Assembly (NCBI GenBank): GCA_020722005.1
Contig: DYLP01000026.1
Location: 5,815-37,913 of the forward strand
Length of the DNA: 32,099 bases
From: Melioribacter roseus
Lineage (GTDB): Bacteria > Bacteroidota > Ignavibacteria > Ignavibacteriales > Melioribacteraceae
Direction of reading: 5' to 3'
Shown: positions 26,888-32,099 of the stretch, piece by piece
How the letters are laid out: each line of letters opens with the position of its first letter
How positions within the stretch are numbered: the stretch's first letter is position 1
Program-made: the position numbers and the translations under genes
The notes under the pieces: generated by a model
Seen by the model: the letters and a program-made list of their open reading frames with translations, nothing else
What the model was told of the DNA's origin: nothing
The model's database searches: none

Positions 26888-26911
26888 GGTTAGGTGGTTA
26901 AGAAGTTAGGA
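26888..26911 (+). repeat. Degenerate 8-bp repeat GGTTARGW x3
   Basis: GGTTAGGT, GGTTAAGA and AGTTAGGA stand in tandem just after the heptanucleotide array, within the 138-bp gap between GH115 and the next GH43 gene. The rest of that gap is AT-rich, and I see no convincing promoter in it. Confidence 0.55.
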
Positions 26912-26996
26912 AGAGAGATTGGCTGGATATTTGTATTCAAATTATTATTTTCTTTGCTAAAAAGACAAAGTATACAATACAATTATAAAAAGGCTG

Positions 26997-28679
26997 ATGA
27001 AGATGAAAAAAATTTTAGCTCTTATATTTTTGATGGTATGCGTGTCTATTGCTCAGGAAAAATTTACAAATCCAATATTGATGGGCTTTTATCCGGACCC
27101 GAGTATATGCAAAGTGGATGATAACTATTACCTGGTAAATTCCTCTTTTTCTTATTTCCCCGGCATTCCTGTTTTCCAGAGCAAAGATTTGGTAAATTGG
27201 AAATTAATCGGGCACGTTCTCGACAGGCAAGAGCAGATGAATACAAATGGACTCGGTGTATCGAGGGGCATTTTTGCTCCCTCTATAAGATATCACAAAG
27301 GTATTTATTATGTCACCTGTACACTCGTCGATGCGGGCGGCAATTTCATTGTTAAATCAAAAGAGCCTTCAGGACCGTGGTCCAATCCGGTTTGGATACC
27401 CGAAATTAATGGTATCGACCCCTCTCCTTTCTTTGACGATGACGGCAAAGCTTATATCGTTTATAATAGTGTAGCTCCTGATAATAAACCATTATACGAT
27501 GGTCACAGAACAATTAGAATTATTGAGTTCGAACTTGAGAATCTTAAAGTAAAGGGTAGAGAACATATCCTTATTAACGGCGGAACCGATTTATCGAAAA
27601 AACCGGTTTGGATTGAGGGCCCTCATATTTTCAAGAAAGATGGCTATTATTATTTGATTGCCGCTGAAGGTGGTACGGAAGATAATCACTCAGAAGTAGT
27701 GTTCAGAAGTAAAAATCTATTCGGTCCTTACGAGTCATACAAAAACAATCCTATACTAACACAAAGACACCTTGACCCGAACAGAAATAATCCGATAACT
27801 TCAACGGGACACGCGGATTTTGTTGTAACAGATGAGGGCAACTGGTGGGCTGTGTTTCTGGGATGCAGACCTTATGAAGACGGTTATTATAATACAGGAA
27901 GGGAAACCTTCCTGTCTCCTGTTAAATGGATAGACGGTTGGCCCATCATTAATCCCGATTATGAAGAAGTACAATATTTCTATCCTTACCCGACAAAACC
28001 GGCAACAGATTTTGCTACCAGACAATATAGCGGTAATTTTACGTTTGTTGACGATTTTGATGATGAAAAGTTAGCAGGCGACTGGATTTTTCTGAGAACT
28101 CCCAAAGAAATATGGTACAGTCTAAAAGAAAAAAAAGGATTTTTGAGAATATACCTGAGACCTGAAACTTGCTCGGGTAAGGGCAATCCTTCTTTTATCG
28201 GTCACAGGCAGCAGCATATAAAGTCTTCTGCAGAGACAAAAATAAATTTTCGTCCGGAATCCGAATTTGAAAAAGCCGGTATTGTAATTTTTCAGAATGA
28301 GAAGCATTTTTATTATCTGTGTAAATCGAAAAATAAACTTAACAGTACAATACAATTATTTAAGTCGACCAGCGGAAATGATATCGAATTGATTGAAGAA
28401 AAAATTATTCCCGAAGAAATACAAAGTGACGATTTATTCTTAAAAATAGTATCCGAAGGTAAAGAATATTCGTTTCACTATGCATGGAAGGAAGGCGAAT
28501 GGCATACGTTCGAAAATAAATTGGACGCCTCTTTTTTGAGTACAAAAGTTGCCGGTGGATTTGTAGGAGCAGTTTTCGGAGTCTATGCAACTTCGTCAGG
28601 GAAAGAATCAAATAATAAAGCTTTCTACGATTATTTCTTATACCGAGGAAACGATGACATTTATAATTCGAATAAATAA
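26997..28679 (+). CDS. GH43 beta-xylosidase/arabinofuranosidase with C2 domain
   Basis: A 560-residue protein. The signal peptide (KKILALIFLMVCVSIA, cleavage before Q) is followed by a GH43 propeller (about 23-325) with base D34 in GFYPDPSI, the second Asp in GIDPSPFFDDDG and acid E207 in WIEGPHIFK. A concanavalin-like beta-xylosidase C-terminal domain (about 345-555, FVDDFDDEKLAGDW to DYFLYRG) ends the protein. The pattern NSSFSYFPGIPVFQSKDLVNW is typical of exo-acting beta-xylosidases with some arabinofuranosidase activity. No sorting domain, so periplasmic. ATG 27003 is an equally possible start given the AAAAAGG ending at 26993. The corrinoid-protein gene follows after 42 bp with no terminator visible. 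Confidence 0.9.
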   Translation: MKMKKILALIFLMVCVSIAQEKFTNPILMGFYPDPSICKVDDNYYLVNSSFSYFPGIPVFQSKDLVNWKLIGHVLDRQEQMNTNGLGVSRGIFAPSIRYHKGIYYVTCTLVDAGGNFIVKSKEPSGPWSNPVWIPEINGIDPSPFFDDDGKAYIVYNSVAPDNKPLYDGHRTIRIIEFELENLKVKGREHILINGGTDLSKKPVWIEGPHIFKKDGYYYLIAAEGGTEDNHSEVVFRSKNLFGPYESYKNNPILTQRHLDPNRNNPITSTGHADFVVTDEGNWWAVFLGCRPYEDGYYNTGRETFLSPVKWIDGWPIINPDYEEVQYFYPYPTKPATDFATRQYSGNFTFVDDFDDEKLAGDWIFLRTPKEIWYSLKEKKGFLRIYLRPETCSGKGNPSFIGHRQQHIKSSAETKINFRPESEFEKAGIVIFQNEKHFYYLCKSKNKLNSTIQLFKSTSGNDIELIEEKIIPEEIQSDDLFLKIVSEGKEYSFHYAWKEGEWHTFENKLDASFLSTKVAGGFVGAVFGVYATSSGKESNNKAFYDYFLYRGNDDIYNSNK

Positions 28680-28721
28680 TTAAGCGTTTTTTTTAATAAA
28701 AAAAATAATGACGGTATCAAA

Positions 28722-29390
28722 ATGGATGACTTAATCAAGAAAATCAGTTATTGTATTGAAAGAGGTAAAGTCAACAAAACTGCTCCTTATCCTCCCGATA
28801 TGAAGGAACAAGAAGGCGCCGACGAACTAACTTTGAAAGCATTGGACTTAGGAATAAAACCGTTTGAAATTTTAGATGCATGCAATGTCGGTATGAAAAT
28901 CATCGGTGAAAAATTTAGCAGGAACGAAGTATTTGTGCCTGAACTTCTTATGGCTGCCAAAGCAATGCAGGCAGTGATGAATCATCTCAAACCGTATTTT
29001 CAAACTGGCGAGGTGAAGAAGAAAGGTAAATTTGTAATCGGTACGGTTGCAGGTGATTTACACGATATCGGAAAAAATTTGGTAAGTATGGTCGTGGAAG
29101 GCAACGGCTGGGAAGTAATAGATTTGGGTGTTGATGTTAAAACGAATAAATTTCTGGAAGTGATAAATAATAACAGAGATTGCACTGTTGGACTGAGTGC
29201 ATTGCTCACAACAACGATGGCAAACATGTCCACTACTGTTGCGGAAATCAAAAGTAAATTCCCGGACATAAAAGTAATTGTGGGCGGTGCGCCTGTAACT
29301 CAAGAAGCAGCTCAAAAAATGGGCGCCGATGCATACGGCGATAACCCTCAGCAAGCAGTTGAAATACTCGAACATTTTTTGGCAGGTTAG
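28722..29390 (+). CDS. Corrinoid (cobalamin-binding) methyl-carrier protein
   Basis: A 222-residue cytoplasmic protein of the MtaC/MtbC/MttC and MetH-cobalamin-domain type. The N-terminal four-helix cap (about 1-90) is followed by a Rossmann-like B12 domain (about 100-220). The base-off/His-on motif is GDLHDIGKN (D112, H114, G117); SALLTTTM supplies the Ser/Thr of the nucleotide-loop pocket and VIVGGAPVT the later GG motif. It carries a methyl group on cobalt between two methyltransferases. No signal peptide. It is the first of four tightly packed genes; the next starts one base after its stop. The ribosome binding site is weak. The natural methyl donor cannot be told from this protein alone. 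Confidence 0.93.
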   Translation: MDDLIKKISYCIERGKVNKTAPYPPDMKEQEGADELTLKALDLGIKPFEILDACNVGMKIIGEKFSRNEVFVPELLMAAKAMQAVMNHLKPYFQTGEVKKKGKFVIGTVAGDLHDIGKNLVSMVVEGNGWEVIDLGVDVKTNKFLEVINNNRDCTVGLSALLTTTMANMSTTVAEIKSKFPDIKVIVGGAPVTQEAAQKMGADAYGDNPQQAVEILEHFLAG

Positions 29391-29391
29391 T

Positions 29392-30273
29392 ATGCGCAAT
29401 TTTATCGAAGCAGTAAAGAACAGTAAAGTCCTCATATCAGACGGAGCATGGGGAACGTTTCTATACGAAAAAGGACTTACTTCAGGTGAATGTCCTGAAC
29501 TCTGGAATTTAACTCACCGTCAAAAAGTTTTAGAGATTGCAAAAAGCTACATCGAAGCGGGCTCAGATATGATTCTTACAAATAGCTTCGGAGGCAGTCC
29601 CTACAAATTAAAAAGGTATGATCTAGACGGCAGGACATATGAAATCAATAAAGCAGCCGCAGAAATTTCCAGAGAAGCTGCTGGCAAAGAGCATTTCGTT
29701 CTCGGTTCGGTTGGACCAACAGGCGCAATTTTAATGATGGGAGATATTACGGAAGAAGAACTTTTTGAAGGATTCAGACTTCAGATTAAAGCACTGGTAG
29801 ATGGAGGGGTGGATGCCGTTTGTATTGAAACCATGTCCGACATCAACGAAGCACTCATTGCAGTTAAAGCTGCAAAATCAGTGTGCGATATACCTGTCGT
29901 TTGTACTTTTACTTTTGAAAAGACCGTTAATAACGAGTATAGAACTATGATGGGCGTAACTCCCGCTCAAATGGCTGTCGAACTTAAAAATGCCGGCGTT
30001 TCGGTAATTGGTGCAAACTGCGGTAACGGATTCGACCAGATGATTGATATTGTCAAAGAAATTAGAACAGTGGAAAAAGAATTACCTGTACTTGTTCATG
30101 CTAATGCGGGGAAGCCAATATTTAAGGACGGTAAAACCGTCTATCTTGAAACACCCGAATCGATGGCTCAAAAGCTAAACTTTCTTATTGAAAGCGGTGC
30201 CAATATTATAGGAGGATGTTGTGGAACTACCCCTCGTCACATTGAAGCCTTTGTCAAAAAAATTAGAAAATAA
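29392..30273 (+). CDS. Single-domain homocysteine S-methyltransferase
   Basis: A 293-residue protein from ATG 29392, one base after the corrinoid gene; a longer frame from 29329 would overlap that gene and adds no domain. It is a TIM-barrel homocysteine methyltransferase like the first domain of MetH, with SDGAWGTFL, TNSFGGSPYKL, GSVGPTGAIL and CIETMSD. The three zinc ligands are visible in GANCGNG (C210) and GGCCGTTP (C276, C277). The methyltetrahydrofolate-binding domain that follows in MetH is absent, and no such gene lies in the window. With the adjacent corrinoid protein it should move a methyl group from cobalt to homocysteine, giving methionine. Confidence 0.9.
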   Translation: MRNFIEAVKNSKVLISDGAWGTFLYEKGLTSGECPELWNLTHRQKVLEIAKSYIEAGSDMILTNSFGGSPYKLKRYDLDGRTYEINKAAAEISREAAGKEHFVLGSVGPTGAILMMGDITEEELFEGFRLQIKALVDGGVDAVCIETMSDINEALIAVKAAKSVCDIPVVCTFTFEKTVNNEYRTMMGVTPAQMAVELKNAGVSVIGANCGNGFDQMIDIVKEIRTVEKELPVLVHANAGKPIFKDGKTVYLETPESMAQKLNFLIESGANIIGGCCGTTPRHIEAFVKKIRK

Positions 30274-30279
30274 GAGCAA

Positions 30280-31002
30280 ATGTTTACGATTAAAAACAAC
30301 GGGAGTAATAGCCTCGAACTTCATTTAACTCCGGAACAAATTACAGTCCAAAAAGAAGAAATTGATTCTATCATTGGTTATAAAAATACTGAGCACCATT
30401 TCTCCGAAATTATAAATCAAATACTTTCTACATTACCCCAGAAAATTACTCCGCGTGCTGGCTATGTAATTATAAATAGTATTGATTACCCGGATAAGAA
30501 AAGTATTCGACTGCAGGATGTAATTTTTAATACAGAGCCCATTGTTACAAGTCAATTGAAAAATGCCGACTTGATGTTCGTCTTTCTTGCTACCATTGGC
30601 AACAAAATGGAAAAATGGGTAGAGGAATTACGAAGCGAAGGGGAACTGGCTAATAGTTATATTGCAGATTTAATTGCTTCTGCCGCAGCCGAAAAAACTG
30701 CCGATTTCATTCATGATTATATTACAAAAGAAATGAAAAAAAATAATATGGGCGTTTCCAATAGATATAGCCCGGGATATTGTAATTGGCATGTCAGCGA
30801 GCAGCATAAACTTTTTTCATTTTTCCCGAAGAATTTTTGTGGAGTAACGCTTAAAGAATCTGCTTTGATGATGCCCATTAAATCAATAAGCGGAATAATA
30901 GCGGCAGGAAGAAAGGTAAAATGGAACGACTACTTATGTGATACCTGCAAAGCGAAAAACTGCACTTACAGAATTAAAAATAAACAAAATAAGAATCAGT
31001 AG
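30280..31002 (+). CDS. Stand-alone MetH-type reactivation-domain protein
   Basis: A 240-residue protein resembling the vitamin-B12-dependent methionine synthase activation (AdoMet-binding) domain. The family signature is RYSPGYCNW followed by VSEQHKLFSFF (R162, G166, Y167). Upstream are VFLATIGNKMEKW and IADLIASAAAEKTADFI. It is thought to reductively remethylate oxidised Co(II) cobalamin with S-adenosylmethionine. The C-terminus carries a Cys cluster (CDTCKAKNC) not found in the MetH domain itself, possibly a metal or Fe-S site. It lies 6 bp after the homocysteine methyltransferase and 8 bp before the URO-D gene, clearly one operon. Confidence 0.87.
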   Translation: MFTIKNNGSNSLELHLTPEQITVQKEEIDSIIGYKNTEHHFSEIINQILSTLPQKITPRAGYVIINSIDYPDKKSIRLQDVIFNTEPIVTSQLKNADLMFVFLATIGNKMEKWVEELRSEGELANSYIADLIASAAAEKTADFIHDYITKEMKKNNMGVSNRYSPGYCNWHVSEQHKLFSFFPKNFCGVTLKESALMMPIKSISGIIAAGRKVKWNDYLCDTCKAKNCTYRIKNKQNKNQ

Positions 31003-31010
31003 AGGAAATT

Positions 31011-32045
31011 ATGACGGACAATCAATGGGAGATTTTGGAAAAAGTTATCAACGGCGAAAAAGTAGAGCCGTTACCGGTAAGTTTTATTATCGACAGCCCC
31101 TGGCTTCCAAATTGGTACGGCATTAAAATAGTCGAATATTTTGCTAGTGAGGAACTATGGTTCTCAGCAAATTTAAAAGCAATCAATCAATTCCCCGATG
31201 TAATATTTCTGCCGGGCTTCTGGTCTGAATATGGAATGTGTACCGAACCGTCTGCATTTGGCGCACGTTCATCTTTCCCTCCGAATGAATTTCCACACGC
31301 TCATAAATTGATTAATTCAGCAGATGAAATCGAATCTTTGCATCAGCCAAATCCCCAAAACGATGGACTTCTGCCGTTGATGTTAAATCGACTCAAATTA
31401 TTGCAGAGCAGGATTGAAGAAAATGGTCATAAAATAAGATTTGCAGTAGCACGAGGTCCATTAAATATTGCCAGTTATTTGATGGGCACTACAGAATTTC
31501 TTACCACAATGATGATGATGCCTGGTAAAGCACACATTCTGTTGAGAAAAATTACAGACTTTCTAAAAGACTGGCTCGATTTGCAGAGAAGAACTTTTCC
31601 TACAATCGACGGAATATTCCTGCTTGACGATATTGTTGGCTTTATGGGCGAGCCGGAATTCAAAGAATTCGGACTCCCGTATTTCAAGGAATTATTCGAT
31701 GCTGATGTATCGGTAAAATTCTTTCATAACGACGCGCCGTGTAAAGTATCAGCCCCCTATCTGAATGAAATGGGTGTTAATTTATTTAATATGGGGATTG
31801 ATGTATCGCTTTCGGAACTGAAGGAGTTGACGGAAAATAAAATTACACTCGTCGGTAATTTGCCTCCGAGGGATGTTCTTGCTGCCGCCTCTCCCGATGA
31901 AGTTGCAGCGGCAACGAAAAAAATGCTCGACGATCTTAAAGATAAATCTAGGCTGATTGCCTCATGTGGAGGTGGAATGCCTCCGGGAGTAAAAACCGAG
32001 AATATAGAAGCGTTTATCGATACGGTGAAAAATTATAAAATATAA
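31011..32045 (+). CDS. URO-D-superfamily methyltransferase (corrinoid-dependent type)
   Basis: A 344-residue cytoplasmic TIM-barrel protein of the uroporphyrinogen decarboxylase superfamily, whose methyltransferase branch includes MtaA, MtbA and CmuA. Visible parts are VARGPLNIASYLMG, FLLDDIVGFMGEPEF, FFHNDAPC (H239, C244), LVGNLPPRDVL and SCGGGMPPGVKTENI (C319). H239, C319 and possibly C244 could bind zinc. The Arg-rich porphyrin-binding N-terminus of true HemE is not seen, and the setting with a corrinoid protein argues for methyl transfer. It most likely moves a methyl group from a methoxy or other methyl donor to the corrinoid protein; the donor is unknown. Ribosome binding site AGAGGA. 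The last 54 bases of the window hold nothing recognisable. Confidence 0.85.
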   Translation: MTDNQWEILEKVINGEKVEPLPVSFIIDSPWLPNWYGIKIVEYFASEELWFSANLKAINQFPDVIFLPGFWSEYGMCTEPSAFGARSSFPPNEFPHAHKLINSADEIESLHQPNPQNDGLLPLMLNRLKLLQSRIEENGHKIRFAVARGPLNIASYLMGTTEFLTTMMMMPGKAHILLRKITDFLKDWLDLQRRTFPTIDGIFLLDDIVGFMGEPEFKEFGLPYFKELFDADVSVKFFHNDAPCKVSAPYLNEMGVNLFNMGIDVSLSELKELTENKITLVGNLPPRDVLAAASPDEVAAATKKMLDDLKDKSRLIASCGGGMPPGVKTENIEAFIDTVKNYKI

Positions 32046-32099
32046 CTGAGTTCACTCTAAAAAGGTAAAACAATATAAATAAAAAAACATAGTTAGTTT

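Noticed and set aside
26923-26990. Promoter-like strings (GATATTTG, TATACAAT, TATAAAA) before GH43
   Set aside because: No upstream element at the proper distance for either the Bacteroidota or the standard bacterial promoter pattern; such strings are expected in AT-rich gaps.
26894-27121. 75-residue + frame starting in the GGTTAGG repeat
   Set aside because: It reads through the repeat and overlaps the GH43 signal peptide and catalytic start in another frame; no motif.
28684-28708. T-run and A-run (TTTTTTTT...AAAAAAAA) between GH43 and the corrinoid gene, as a terminator
   Set aside because: A stem made only of A-T pairs without a GC-rich arm is too weak for a standard terminator; the gap is only 42 bp.
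29329-29391. N-terminal extension of the homocysteine methyltransferase overlapping the corrinoid gene
   Set aside because: The 21 extra residues match no family sequence, and ATG 29392, one base after the upstream stop, starts directly at the conserved domain.

Overview
The window reads as part of a plant-cell-wall (glucurono)arabinoxylan degradation locus from a Bacteroidota-related bacterium, most likely of the Ignavibacteria/Melioribacter type. This is an inference from three things: the many C-terminal type IX secretion (T9SS) sorting domains with the YPNPFNP signature, signal peptides that end just before Gln, and an AT-rich base composition. I saw no tRNA, rRNA, CRISPR array, insertion sequence, regulator, SusC/SusD pair or transporter. 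Every gene is on the + strand, and no gene-free stretch exceeds 300 bases.

Layout. Positions 3-1058 hold the 3' end of a T9SS-exported protein, closed by a strong hairpin terminator. A long head-to-tail block (1214-19464, gaps mostly 20-80 bp) encodes a GH2 enzyme, a Tat-signal DUF362 protein with a sorting domain, an SMP-30/gluconolactonase-like propeller, a GH3 beta-xylosidase-type enzyme with PA14, an SGNH esterase (XynE-like), a GH127-type beta-L-arabinofuranosidase, two GH43 enzymes and a CE15 glucuronoyl esterase. After a 140-bp AT-rich gap with inverted repeats come a GH30 glucuronoxylanase and a multidomain GH10 xylanase (19605-23913), again closed by a hairpin. The third block (24003-32045) holds a GH115 alpha-glucuronidase, a GH43 enzyme and then four tightly packed genes of a cobalamin methyl-transfer system: corrinoid protein, single-domain homocysteine methyltransferase, MetH-type reactivation-domain protein and URO-D-superfamily methyltransferase.

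How they may work together. Endo-xylanases, esterases and the CBM-bearing GH43 carry sorting domains and would act outside the cell. The oligosaccharide-trimming enzymes (GH2, GH3, GH127, two GH43, GH115) have signal peptides but no sorting domain and would act in the periplasm. GH30, CE15 and GH115 all deal with 4-O-methyl-glucuronate decorations. The adjoining corrinoid module could therefore take the methyl group from 4-O-methyl-glucuronate (or from lignin methoxyls freed alongside) and pass it to homocysteine. That link is my hypothesis and the most interesting possibility in the window.

Two gene models need care. The GH43 gene at 13516-15633 seems to start at a CTG codon behind a perfect AAGGAGG. 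The GH30 protein carries a sorting-domain-like module internally near its N-terminus instead of at the C-terminus.
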